DNA from: Shewanella algicola
GTDB taxonomy: Bacteria > Pseudomonadota > Gammaproteobacteria > Enterobacterales > Shewanellaceae
Reading direction: 5' to 3'
Assembly (NCBI RefSeq): GCF_014648035.1
Contig: NZ_BMQI01000012.1
Coordinates: forward strand, 39,056-103,055
Length of the DNA stretch: 64,000 nt
Below, piece by piece: positions 55,857 to 64,000 of the stretch. The notes beneath the pieces were generated by a model, which was not told the origin of the DNA, ran no database searches, and saw nothing but the letters and a program-made list of their open reading frames with translations. Every line of letters begins with the position of its first letter. The first letter of the stretch is position 1. The position numbers and the translations under genes are program-made.

Positions 55857-56780
55857 ATGACATCCCAAGCTAAAATACCATTTACCAAGCACCCCACGAC
55901 TTTTGCAGAACAAGTTCAGATACTTCTTTCCCACGGAATAATTATTCCCGATCCAGTCAAAGCTGAATTTTATCTATCTCAGCTCAATTACTATCGTTTA
56001 GCAGCTTACTGCTTGCCCTTCGAAATAAACCATGCGACTCACCAAGTTGCTCTAGGTACAACATTTGACGATGTGCTAAATCTCTATATTTTTGATAGAG
56101 AGCTACGCTTACTATTACTCGATGCAATAGAGCGCATTGAAGTATCTTTGCGAACAAAAATGGCATATCACTTAAGCCATGGTTATAACACTGCACACCC
56201 ACATCTTGATCAAACAATATTCAAAAATAAAACCAGATATCAAGCGGGGCTCAAGAACTTACAAAGTGAAGTAACCAAAAGTAATGAAGATTTTATCCGT
56301 CATCTGACAGCCAAATACCAAGAAGTATCGCCTCCAATTTGGGCAGTGGTCGAGCTGATGACAATGGGGCAACTATCAAAGTGGTATTCAAATATTGCAA
56401 AACGCGCTGATCGTCAGGCTATCAGTGTCAACTGGGGGCTAAATGAACAAGTCACGACATCATTTTGTGAACACTTATCACTTGTTCGCAATATTGCAGC
56501 CCATCATGCCAGATTGTGGAACCGTAAAATCACCAAAAAAATGACGTTGCCAACCAAGGGGCCTGCTAAGTTGTTAGCGAGTATATCGAATCTACCAGAT
56601 CAAGATCCAAACTTAAGAAAACTCTATAACACCTTAACGATGACCCTGTATTTAATGAATGTAATTGCTCCCAATAATCAATTGAAAGTACGGCTAAAAA
56701 ACTTAATTGCAAGACATGGCATCGATACGTTAAAAATGGGACTCCCACAAAATTGGGAAAAGCGGCCATTATGGCTTTGA
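55857..56780 (+). CDS. AbiF/AbiD-type (Abi_2) HEPN toxin family protein
   Basis: A 307-residue soluble protein of the Abi_2 family, linked to abortive phage infection. The family blocks are present: YYRLAAY (45-51), FDRELRLLLLDAIERIEVSL (about 80-99) and RNIAAHHARLWNR (211-223). The last contains R211-x4-H216, the R-x4-6-H catalytic signature of HEPN ribonucleases; all of it appears intact. It should cleave RNA when active. It lies among repeats and a gene fragment, and carries its own promoter and structured leader. GGGAG sits eight bases before the ATG. Confidence 0.9.
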   Translation: MTSQAKIPFTKHPTTFAEQVQILLSHGIIIPDPVKAEFYLSQLNYYRLAAYCLPFEINHATHQVALGTTFDDVLNLYIFDRELRLLLLDAIERIEVSLRTKMAYHLSHGYNTAHPHLDQTIFKNKTRYQAGLKNLQSEVTKSNEDFIRHLTAKYQEVSPPIWAVVELMTMGQLSKWYSNIAKRADRQAISVNWGLNEQVTTSFCEHLSLVRNIAAHHARLWNRKITKKMTLPTKGPAKLLASISNLPDQDPNLRKLYNTLTMTLYLMNVIAPNNQLKVRLKNLIARHGIDTLKMGLPQNWEKRPLWL

Positions 56781-56967
56781 TGTAAAACGGAAAAAGTAAT
56801 TGACATCATTATAAAAGTTTAGGGATTCAATTAGGACTGACTACATGAACTTTAGTAAAAATTCACAATGGCGATATGCTTGAGACACATCAGTTACTGC
56901 AGGCCATAAGTACAACACACGAGTAGAGCTACCCCAACCAAAACCACTATCGCGCGATAATAAAAAA

Positions 56968-56998
56968 CCTAATCATCTCTGTATTCGTGATGATTAGG
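56968..56998 (-). terminator. Terminator of the DUF4437-like gene
   Basis: CCTAATCATC / GATGATTAGG with an 11-base loop; on the minus strand it is followed by TTTTTTATTA. It lies 15 bases past the stop codon. The rest of 56781-57012 shows nothing recognisable. Confidence 0.8.
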
Positions 56999-57012
56999 CC
57001 ATTGATAAAAAG

Positions 57013-57816
57013 CTATTTTACGCTAAACTGCCCTGTCGACTTTACATACAACACAACTTCAGATTTGGCATTAATTACATGTTTGCCTTGTGCATCAGAG
57101 CTAAAAAAGCTGCTTGGGGTTAATGCTGTTAGCGTTTTTTGATTGTCCCATTGATAGGTTGCACTGCCTTTTACTACCACTGCTTTAAGTGGGTTTTGGC
57201 TTTCAATACTGCCTTTAAAACCTGCGGGGAGTTTAACAAAACTGCCATTGGTGGCGTCTGGTTTACCCCAAAGGTAACTGATTTGAGCGTTGCCAGATTT
57301 TAACCAGGTTGCATCATCTACATTTAACCAAAACAAGTTGTTTTCAGAAATGTTAATTGGACGTTCGCCATTATCAAACGCCTGGTCTGCAGGTTTAACC
57401 AAATACGGGCCGCTGTCGATTTCGAGGTAAATAAGGTTGTCTTGCGCATTGGCAGAAGTGATATGGTTTTCACCCGCTGGCTGAATCCAAAATGAACCGC
57501 TTGGCATCCACATATTATCGGCGCTTGGGTCATCGTTATGCATTAAGCCTTCAATCACGATACCGCGGTAAGTGATGTTATGAATATGAGGCGGTGATGA
57601 AAAGCCTTTTTGGAATTTCACAAGCATTCCGGTCGCGACATCTTTAGTTCGGTCACCCCAAAGATCTGCCGCTTTCGGGCTGGCGTCACCGCGTGCAGGG
57701 TTAAGCATGCCCCAATCAATGTTGTCAGTAGAAATAACTGTGTGGTCATTTGCCATCACGGGTAAAGTCATTGCACCTAAAAGGCCTGCAATAGCGGTCA
57801 TTGTTAATCTATTCAT
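57013..57816 (-). CDS. DUF4437-like double-cupin periplasmic protein
   Basis: A 267-residue protein with a signal peptide cleaved after VMA (about residue 22). Two cupin-like halves are evident. The first carries PPHIHNITYRGIVIEG (about residue 75), a metal-binding His pair followed by a typical cupin strand; the second half lacks the histidines. It matches DUF4437. The function is unknown. It is divergent from a LysR gene, which probably regulates it. Confidence 0.8.
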   Translation of the reverse strand: MNRLTMTAIAGLLGAMTLPVMANDHTVISTDNIDWGMLNPARGDASPKAADLWGDRTKDVATGMLVKFQKGFSSPPHIHNITYRGIVIEGLMHNDDPSADNMWMPSGSFWIQPAGENHITSANAQDNLIYLEIDSGPYLVKPADQAFDNGERPINISENNLFWLNVDDATWLKSGNAQISYLWGKPDATNGSFVKLPAGFKGSIESQNPLKAVVVKGSATYQWDNQKTLTALTPSSFFSSDAQGKHVINAKSEVVLYVKSTGQFSVK

Positions 57817-57897
57817 GAGTTAATTCCGTCATCTTCAAAGAAAAAGTGGTCTTGCTTTCATCGATGCAATAAACAAAATTCGTTTCTAGAGCCTTTT

Positions 57898-57911
57898 ATA
57901 TATCGATATAT
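57898..57911. promoter_or_regulatory. Perfect palindrome between DUF4437 gene and LysR gene
   Basis: ATATATCGATATAT, a 14-bp perfect palindrome in the 286-bp divergent region. LysR regulators usually bind T-N11-A sites, which this does not obviously match, so it is only a candidate operator. Confidence 0.3.
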
Positions 57912-58102
57912 CAAGGTTAGTACGTATCCACATCGGTGTGATGGTGTACATATTAATCAATCATATTTATTCGATAAATGGGGTAATCTTTAATATACTT
58001 TCGCGAAAACGTGGATAATAAGATAGTGTTTAATATTAAAATTGAGTCGCAAAACGGATGATCGTTAAGCTGGTTCTGGGATAACAAACAATAGGAAAAT
58101 GC

Positions 58103-59056
58103 ATGAAGATTGCTGATTTACGGGTTCTGCTCAAAATCGCAGAACTTAAATCTATCACCGCTGCTGCAAATCAACTCGATATCAGCTCTTCTGCTGCGAG
58201 CATTGCGTTAAAGCGTATTGAAAAAGAAGTCGGGGCGCAGTTATTTGTGCGCACCACTCGGCAATTACGCTTGTCTTCTGAGGGCGAGCGATACCTTCCG
58301 TTATGTCAGCAAGCACTGGATTTATTGCAACAAGGCCAACTCGTTATTAACGACGAACGCCAATCTATCAATGGCGAAGTGCGCATGGCGATGTCGTCTG
58401 AAATGGGCCGCAACCTCATGCGCGAATTACTGAATGATGTGTTAGCACAACATCCAGATGTGAGCTTACGCCTGCATGTTAGCGATACCCAAGTTGATTT
58501 CTATCGTGATGGTGTTGATGTAGCGCTGCGAGCAATGATTGCAGGCGTGGCTGACGAGTCAAATTTTTATGGCTTTAAAATCTGTAACATCCCCCATTTT
58601 TTATGCGCTTCGCCTCAGTACCTCGCCAAACACGGCACACCAACTAATCCAAGCGAACTGATGAAACACAATGCGTTACTTTATAAGTTGTATAAAGTGA
58701 CCCATGACAGCTGGTTGCTACTTCATGGCAACGAAGAGCATAAAATTAAGATGACCAGTAATCGGGCATGTAACGATGGCGATCTGGTGCGCCGCTGGTG
58801 TGTTGACGGTGTTGGGATCGCAAAAAAATCAGCGATTGATGTCGCGCAAGACATGCTGGCCGGCCGACTGCAAAGAGTAATGCCTGGCTACCAAATCCCA
58901 GTGACTGAATTATGGTTAGTATTACCAAGCCGGCAGATGATCACACCTGCCATCCGTTTGATCCGCGATGAGCTAAAACAAAAAATCAGTGAGTTGAGAG
59001 TACAACTCATTGAAAATAAAACGCTAGCTGAACATGAATGGCCAACAGATGAATAA
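58103..59056 (+). CDS. LysR-family transcriptional regulator
   Basis: A 317-residue regulator. The N-terminal winged helix reads LRVLLKIAELKSITAAANQL, with the recognition helix at SSSAASIALKRIEKEVG; a substrate-binding domain follows from about residue 90. It is divergent from the DUF4437-like gene, the usual LysR target arrangement. The inducer is unknown. Confidence 0.9.
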   Translation: MKIADLRVLLKIAELKSITAAANQLDISSSAASIALKRIEKEVGAQLFVRTTRQLRLSSEGERYLPLCQQALDLLQQGQLVINDERQSINGEVRMAMSSEMGRNLMRELLNDVLAQHPDVSLRLHVSDTQVDFYRDGVDVALRAMIAGVADESNFYGFKICNIPHFLCASPQYLAKHGTPTNPSELMKHNALLYKLYKVTHDSWLLLHGNEEHKIKMTSNRACNDGDLVRRWCVDGVGIAKKSAIDVAQDMLAGRLQRVMPGYQIPVTELWLVLPSRQMITPAIRLIRDELKQKISELRVQLIENKTLAEHEWPTDE

Positions 59057-59165
59057 AAGTAATACGCATCAGATTGAAGGTTGATTTATCACTGTTCTGG
59101 ATAGAGAATAGCGCCTAGTTGAAGTAATCGTTAATTGATAAATAACGCATAGGAACGGCATTAAC

Positions 59166-59600
59166 ATGATGACAAAATGGGCGATACGTTTTTTACAAAT
59201 GGCCGAACTCGTAGCATCTTGGAGTAAAGATCCCTCCACCCAAGTTGGCGCAGTAATTACCGAGAACAATCGCATCGTATCCTTAGGCTTTAATGGTTAT
59301 CCTCACGGAATATCTGACAGCGCCGAAACTGATAACCGCGAAATGAAACTGCTCAAAACACTTCATGCTGAAGAAAACGCCATATTGCATGCCAAACGCG
59401 ATCTCAGTAGTTGTGAAATTTGGGTGACTCACTTCCCCTGCCCTAACTGCGCTGCCAAGATTATCCAAACTGGATTGCGCGCTGTACATAGTCCGCAACC
59501 CAACGACGATTTCCTGTCGCGCTGGGGTGAGAAGATTAAAGTCAGCGAAGATATGTTTAAACAAGCCGGCGTTAAAGTCGATTGGATGCAGGTAGATTAA
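59166..59600 (+). CDS. Deoxycytidylate deaminase-family protein
   Basis: A 144-residue zinc deaminase of the dCMP/ComE type. HAEENAI (about 66) provides the zinc His and the catalytic Glu, and PCPNC (about 90) the two zinc cysteines. The N-terminal WSKDPSTQVGAVI and FNGYPHGI blocks match dCMP deaminases. It likely converts dCMP to dUMP for dTMP synthesis. Two adjacent ATGs exist (59166, 59169). It is a single gene. Confidence 0.87.
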   Translation: MMTKWAIRFLQMAELVASWSKDPSTQVGAVITENNRIVSLGFNGYPHGISDSAETDNREMKLLKTLHAEENAILHAKRDLSSCEIWVTHFPCPNCAAKIIQTGLRAVHSPQPNDDFLSRWGEKIKVSEDMFKQAGVKVDWMQVD

Positions 59601-59858
59601 CCAAACCGAATTAGCATATTGGCAGAGTAAGTCGGCAACGGCTTAAGTCAATTAGAATATTAGCTCTCTCGGTGTTCTTTATGCTTATAGCCTGCGGCAA
59701 CAAACGTCGTGGCGCTTCATATGCACCTATTCTAGAAACAAGAATAGATCGCAAGGTTTCACCCTGCTCGGACCCAAAGAGGGAAACGGTAAAATTTAGC
59801 AATAGGTGACACGGTAATCCGGTTGAAACCTCTGTTTGGTATTAATTTACTTTGCCCA

Positions 59859-60734
59859 CTACCGAGGTGTCATTGCGGTAGTCAATTCTTTAGTGATTGC
59901 ATCAAAGCACACTTTCACATTTAATGGCATTCGATTCCCAAACGAATGTAGACCATAAATGGTATTCATCAACAATGTTTTCCCTTTAAACACCTCCACT
60001 AAATCACCCTCAAGCTTATCAAGATAAAAGTCCGGTACTATCCCGACGCCACTGCCAAATTGAATTAATGCCAAGCAAGTATGAAATGAGTTAGCAATAC
60101 AATGTGCCTGAGTATGGTAATGCCATCGCTCGTTTGTATCTGTTACAAACTCATGTGTAATGGCTTTGTTTTGCCAAGTATTTGCCACATAAGGCAATGC
60201 CTGCCACTCATGTTGTTCAACGAGTGCTTTTGTGCCTACCAGCACATCCCTAAACTCACCAATACGTTTTTGTTTTAAATTACTGTCTTGAGATCGCCCT
60301 ACCCGTATCGCTAAATCAATGTCTTCTGACATTAAGTCTAAATGCTGATCATGACTAATAAGTTCAGGCTTTAATAAAGGGTATTGCAAGAGCAACTTTC
60401 CAATAGCTGAAGTCACTAGGGTTTCCATTAAGGCGTTAGGCGCTGTGATGCGCACTCGTCCTTGCGGGATCACTTTAGTTTGTTCCGTATCTAACCATGC
60501 ATCATCCGCTATTTGATTAAGCATTTTACAGTGTTGATAAAACTGTTGTCCTGCATCTGTTAGGGCTTGCTTACGGGTTGTCCGCTTGAGTAACACAATG
60601 CCAAGGTCAGTTTCTAACGACTTCAGGTGCTGGCTCACCACTGATTTAGAGACCGCCAAAACCTCTGCCGCCGCGGTAATTGAACCCGCCTCTACAATAT
60701 GCGCAAACACCGACATCTGCCGTAATCGAATCAT
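59859..60734 (-). CDS. LysR-family transcriptional regulator
   Basis: A 291-residue LysR protein with the DNA-binding segment MSVFAHIVEAGSITAAAEVL and recognition helix SKSVVSQHLKSLETDLG. It is divergent from the NTF2-like gene, 115 bp apart, so it probably controls that gene. Confidence 0.9.
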   Translation of the reverse strand: MIRLRQMSVFAHIVEAGSITAAAEVLAVSKSVVSQHLKSLETDLGIVLLKRTTRKQALTDAGQQFYQHCKMLNQIADDAWLDTEQTKVIPQGRVRITAPNALMETLVTSAIGKLLLQYPLLKPELISHDQHLDLMSEDIDLAIRVGRSQDSNLKQKRIGEFRDVLVGTKALVEQHEWQALPYVANTWQNKAITHEFVTDTNERWHYHTQAHCIANSFHTCLALIQFGSGVGIVPDFYLDKLEGDLVEVFKGKTLLMNTIYGLHSFGNRMPLNVKVCFDAITKELTTAMTPR

Positions 60735-60849
60735 AACTATTGTTCTATTTTATTAAACAGTGTTTATAAATATAGCTGTTTTTCTAATTTAATTATATGG
60801 CTATTATCCATTTCAATCACGACACAAACAACTTAGTAAGGATCTTCTC

Positions 60850-61236
60850 ATGACAAATTTTACAACGACAGACAACACGACTTTAGCCGCCTGTAAAAAA
60901 GGTATTTTAGCTTGGCAAATTGCATTCAATAACCAAGATGCCAAAGGCTGTGCTGCCCAGTATCAAGAAGATTGCATCATGACGGCTATTCCATTTGGTG
61001 TATTTGAAGGCCGTAAAGCCATTGAAGCTTTCTGGCAAGGCATTATTGATCAAGGTTTTAAAGATGTGGATTACACACAAGTAAAATGGGAAGCAGAAAG
61101 TGATAATAGTTATGTTCTAACGTCAAAATGGACGATGAATAAAGCCTTTGGTGTTGTGCACCGCGAACTTTGGGTTGTAGAGGCTGACGGACACGCCCGC
61201 CTGGCTAGTGATGAGTTTGAAGTACTGGGTGAATAA
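60850..61236 (+). CDS. SnoaL/NTF2-like protein
   Basis: A 128-residue protein of the nuclear transport factor 2 fold (AWQIAFNNQDAKGCAAQYQED near the start, then FEGRKAIEAFWQGII). Such proteins can be isomerases, dehydratases or ligand-binding proteins. The reaction is unknown. AAGGA precedes the ATG. The IS256-type element begins 86 bp after the stop. Confidence 0.8.
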   Translation: MTNFTTTDNTTLAACKKGILAWQIAFNNQDAKGCAAQYQEDCIMTAIPFGVFEGRKAIEAFWQGIIDQGFKDVDYTQVKWEAESDNSYVLTSKWTMNKAFGVVHRELWVVEADGHARLASDEFEVLGE

Positions 61237-61322
61237 AGTATGCCACCCTGCTTTTGAACAAATTGGAATGGCCATGCTAATTCTAGGCGTGCTTCGCTAG
61301 ACGCTTAGTTTACTTCTAATAA

Positions 61323-62590
61323 GAAGGTGTAACAGATTCTGTGTAACTGCAATTTAGTTAATATGCTTCACAATTCTGTCTTCGAACTCAATAATAAATC
61401 GACTCATCGCAGTACGCCAGTTTCGAATGGGCATAGTCCATTTTTTACTGGCTTCTTTTATAGCAAGGTAAACCATTTTCTTGGCTGAGTCATCATTAGG
61501 GAATACCTTACGTTTTTTCAACGCTCGTCTAATCACACTGTTTAATGACTCAATGGCATTGGTTGTGTAGATAGCCTTACGAATATCTTGAGGGTAGTTA
61601 AAAAAACGTATTTAAGTTAAGCCAATGATTATGCCATGACTTGCTGATTTGGAGGTATTGCTCACCCCAGGTATCGTTGAAACGGTCTAATTCGAGTAAC
61701 GCTTCCTCCTCCGTTGCTAATTGATAGATGCTTTTAAGGTCCGCAGTTACGGCCTTGTAGTCTTTCCACGATACAGAGTTGGACATGAGTATCTGGGTAA
61801 AGGTATTTATCGCGTCAGGGAAACCTTTTAATCCATCTACGCAAGCGATGAGAATATCCTCAACGTCTCGTTGTTGCAGTTCAGTGAGGACACCTAACCA
61901 AAATTTAGCCCCTTCATTTTCTGCTATCCACAGCCCCATTAACTCTTTATGGCCTTCTAGGTTGATACCCAGATTTGTTGATAACGCGCTTATCCTGACG
62001 GATTTTTATGACGATACAATCAAGGTAAACAATTGGATAAATGGCATCTAAAGGCCGGCTTTGCCACTCAATAACCTGCTCGAGAGCGGCTTTGGTGACA
62101 CGAGAAACTAACGTGGGTGATATCTCTGCGCCATACCACTCATCAAAGACTTGAACGATATCACGAGTGCTCATACCTTGAGCGTAGAGCCACAATATTT
62201 TCTCGTCCATAGAGGTAAATCTAAACTGGTGCTTTTTAACTAACTGAGGTTCAAACTGCCTTTACTGTCTCGCGGCGTATCAAGCTCAAATTGGCCATCT
62301 TCGGTTTGAATGCGCTTGCTGGTTTTACCGTTATGGCTATTAACAGAAGTGGATTTGTGGTGTTTCTCATAACCCAGATGTTCATCCATTTCGGCATTAA
62401 GAGCGGCCTCGACCGTTATCTTTTTGAGCATCTGACTAAATTGATTTAAGTCTTCTGGTGTTTTAATGCTTTTAGCTGCTTCTTTAGCAAAAGTTTCAAT
62501 ATCTTTTTTGTTGATAAGTGTCTGCCTATCTTAAACTCTCAATAGAGTACGTTTTGATAAGCAGTTACACAAAATTAGTTACAGTCTCTC
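61323..62590 (-). mobile_element. Decayed IS256-family insertion sequence
   Basis: A 1.27-kb element. Its ends carry imperfect inverted repeats (61327-61350 against 62563-62586, sharing GTGTAACTGC and TGTAAC). It is flanked by TCTAATAA and TCTAATTA, a 7-of-8 match that fits an old 8-bp target duplication. The transposase inside is broken, so it cannot move itself. It lies between the NTF2-like gene and cydB. Confidence 0.8.
61354..62515 (-). pseudogene. IS256-family transposase pseudogene
   Basis: Fragments of one mutator-type transposase appear in three frames: NKKDIETFAKEAAKSIKTPE (start ATG apparently changed to ATC at 62515), EMDEHLGYEKHHK, MDEKILWLYAQGMSTRD, LDCIVIKIRQDK, GLWIAENEGAKFW, and finally KKRKVFPNDDSAKKM. 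Inferred lesions are a T lost near 62255, about 14 bp lost near 61965, further loss near 61770, and an extra T in a run near 61605. The remaining blocks are close to intact copies, so the decay is not ancient. Confidence 0.88.
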
Positions 62591-62630
62591 TAATTAAAGT
62601 TTCTATTATTCTGATTTTGTTATGGATTAC

Positions 62631-62759
62631 TTAAGATTTAAATCCAGCCGCAGTCATCAATAATTTAAATCCCATAGATACTATACCTAACGAAAGTACA
62701 CTTATAACCCAGATACTTATAAGCCATAACCATTTCTGGAGTGTGCCATTAAGTTTCAT
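62631..62759 (-). CDS. DUF2474-like small subunit of cytochrome bd-type oxidase
   Basis: A single-helix protein of about 42 residues starting MKLNGTLQKWLWLISIWVIS and continuing to GFKLLMTAAG. The pattern resembles DUF2474 proteins encoded next to cydB/cioB, thought to be accessory subunits of bd-type quinol oxidases. GGGAGG lies six bases before the ATG, and it follows cydB by 21 bp. The exact stop position is less certain than the start. Confidence 0.7.
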   Translation of the reverse strand: MKLNGTLQKWLWLISIWVISVLSLGIVSMGFKLLMTAAGFKS

Positions 62760-62780
62760 TTTAACCTCCCTAATGGTTAA

Positions 62781-63788
62781 TTAGTGGTAAGCCTCGCCTT
62801 CTTTTACTTTTCCGGCGAAGACGTAATAACTCCAAAATGTATATGCAAGGATCATAGGAATAATGATCAACGCACCATAAAGCATGAAACTGAGGCTTTC
62901 TTTGGGGGCTGCAGCTTGCCATATTGAGATGTTAGGAGGAATGATGTTAGGCCATAGGCTAATCCCAAGACCTGCAAAACCAAGAAAAACAATCATTAAT
63001 GCCATTAAAAACGGGGATGTTTCTTTTTGCTTTTTGACTGAATCAAATGTTTTCCAGCACAAAACAGCCGTCAGTAAGGGCACCGGAGCTAATAGGAATA
63101 AATTGGGTAGCGTAAACCAACGTTCGGCAATGGATACGCTAGTCAGTGGTGTCCATGCACTCACGACAATTATAGCCACAATAAGTAAGCTGAGAATTTT
63201 AGGCACTAAAGTAAATATGGTCTGTTGCAGATCACCTTCAGTTTTCGTTAGCAACCAAGTGCTACCAAGTAATGCATATGCTGCCAACAGACCAAAGCCA
63301 CAAAATAATGGGAATGGAGCGATCCAATCTAACTGGCCACCTGTATATATACGACCTTCAACAGTAAATCCCTGAACCACAGCACCAACGACAACACCTT
63401 GACAATAGGTGGTAATAATTGAGCCTGCCATGAATGCACGATCCCAGAATTTAAGGTGACTAGGTAGTGCTTTAAAGCGAAACTCAAAGGCAACACCCCG
63501 AAAAATTAGTGCCACTAACATCAGTGTAATTGGAATGGTTAACGCTTCAAGAATTATCGAGTAAGCCAGAGGGAAGGCGCCAAATAGCGCAGCACCACCA
63601 AGTACTATCCACGTTTCATTACCATCCCAAACCGGGGCAACACTATTAACCATGACATCTTTTTGTGAACTGCTTTTAACAAAAGGCATTATAATTCCTA
63701 TGCCTAAATCAAAACCATCCATGAAAATGTACATCAAGGTAGCAAAGATGATGATACCAAACCAAACAACCGAAAGATCTAATTCCAT
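62781..63788 (-). CDS. cydB: Cytochrome bd-type quinol oxidase subunit II
   Basis: A 335-residue protein with eight or nine membrane helices. The opening FMDGFDLGIGIIMPF and then PVWDGNETWIVLGGAALFGA are CydB hallmarks. It pairs with CydA to reduce O2 with quinol. The adjacent DUF2474 protein suggests the CIO-like branch. GAGG lies before the ATG. The gene itself is intact, but the cydA copy upstream appears interrupted, so function here is doubtful. Confidence 0.93.
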   Translation of the reverse strand: MELDLSVVWFGIIIFATLMYIFMDGFDLGIGIIMPFVKSSSQKDVMVNSVAPVWDGNETWIVLGGAALFGAFPLAYSIILEALTIPITLMLVALIFRGVAFEFRFKALPSHLKFWDRAFMAGSIITTYCQGVVVGAVVQGFTVEGRIYTGGQLDWIAPFPLFCGFGLLAAYALLGSTWLLTKTEGDLQQTIFTLVPKILSLLIVAIIVVSAWTPLTSVSIAERWFTLPNLFLLAPVPLLTAVLCWKTFDSVKKQKETSPFLMALMIVFLGFAGLGISLWPNIIPPNISIWQAAAPKESLSFMLYGALIIIPMILAYTFWSYYVFAGKVKEGEAYH

Positions 63789-63816
63789 AAAAATTACCTC
63801 AAGTCATGCCGTAAAT

Positions 63817-63938
63817 TTAAAGTCGACCAGAAATTGTCGAAATTTCATGGGAACCAGTGTTGTGAGCATCATCTAGCTGAGGCCCCTGTTTCATTTGGCG
63901 CATCATGTAGAAGTAGCCAAACCCAAAGACGAGACTGT
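63817..63938 (-). pseudogene. cydA: cydA 3' fragment, cut by an insertion sequence
   Basis: The final 39 residues of a CydA-like protein are readable: SLVFGFGYFYMMRQMKQGPQ, a last membrane helix with a basic flank, and then a polar tail ending SGRL. The stop is 28 bp before cydB. Beyond 63938 the sequence changes to an insertion-sequence end. The rest of cydA is outside the window; it may lie past the element or be lost. Confidence 0.7.
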
Positions 63939-64000
63939 TGTACTGGTCAAGCCAAACTGGACACTTTTAATTGAGAATTTTCAAACTCTACAGGTGACAG
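63939..64000 (-). mobile_element. IS3-family (IS150-type) element, terminal part
   Basis: The edge begins TGTACTGGTCAAGCCAAACT, like IS150-group terminal repeats starting TGTACTG. On the minus strand a frame ends at 63947 with LSPVEFENSQLKVSSLA, and SPVEFE is a hallmark of IS3-family transposase C-termini. The element continues beyond the window. Confidence 0.7.

Noticed and set aside
55642..55860. Plus-strand 72-codon frame upstream of AbiF
   Set aside because: It runs through the predicted promoter and the structured leader and overlaps the start of abiF. The composition is not protein-like.
59611..59802. Minus-strand 63-codon frame between the dCMP deaminase and a LysR gene
   Set aside because: It reads plausibly but has no ribosome site, family or neighbour support. 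It could be part of an unrecognised repeat, so it is left out.

Overview
The window reads as a chromosomal segment of a Shewanella-like marine gammaproteobacterium, probably cold-adapted and moderately AT-rich. This rests on protein similarity recalled from memory (RapA, RraB, CmoM, MetJ, a TorF-type porin, and octaheme tetrathionate reductase in its usual cytochrome/porin cluster), not on a database search. No rRNA, tRNA or CRISPR array was seen.

Layout. Positions 1-8900 hold a PIN-PhoH gene fragment, rapA, a DUF3530-like exported protein, a crotonase, a receiver-CheC/diguanylate cyclase pair, rraB and plsC. Positions 9090-12360 are a zinc-type uptake operon: a small Cys/His membrane protein, a His-rich outer-membrane protein, a ZnuA-like binding protein and a ZnuB-like permease, with no ATPase gene beside them. 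Positions 12580-21120 are housekeeping genes (MscS channel, MaoC dehydratase, cmoM, TraB/GumN, HU) plus a tandem-receiver response regulator broken by a frameshift. Positions 21440-31370 hold a TorF porin, a QEGLA/MATCAP-type metallopeptidase, an HlyD/ABC-2 export operon, an RcsF-like lipoprotein and an AGCS symporter.

Positions 31590-44960 combine sulfur metabolism and respiration. They hold tsdBA (thiosulfate/tetrathionate c-type cytochromes), metF, metB-metL and metJ with MetJ operators, a TauE/SafE permease, and a monoheme cytochrome - DUF3373 porin - octaheme tetrathionate reductase operon. Positions 45030-54930 are mostly single genes (RluA-type synthase, LON-domain protein, patatin, ppaC, GDPD, DsbA-like, mtgA, a radical-SAM protein with an odd cysteine spacing), with a possible small RNA or leader before ppaC.

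Positions 54930-64000 are accessory and scarred. They hold REP-like modules, a 28-bp direct repeat beside a truncated reading frame, an AbiF/Abi_2 HEPN gene preceded by its own promoter and a structured leader, two LysR genes with cargo, a decayed IS256-family element, and cydB with a DUF2474 protein. At the right edge cydA appears to be cut by an IS150-type IS3 element.

The most interesting locus is the AbiF gene with its structured upstream RNA (55751-56780). It matches the layout expected of an AbiF toxin with an RNA antitoxin, a group thought to be related to the ancestors of Cas13.
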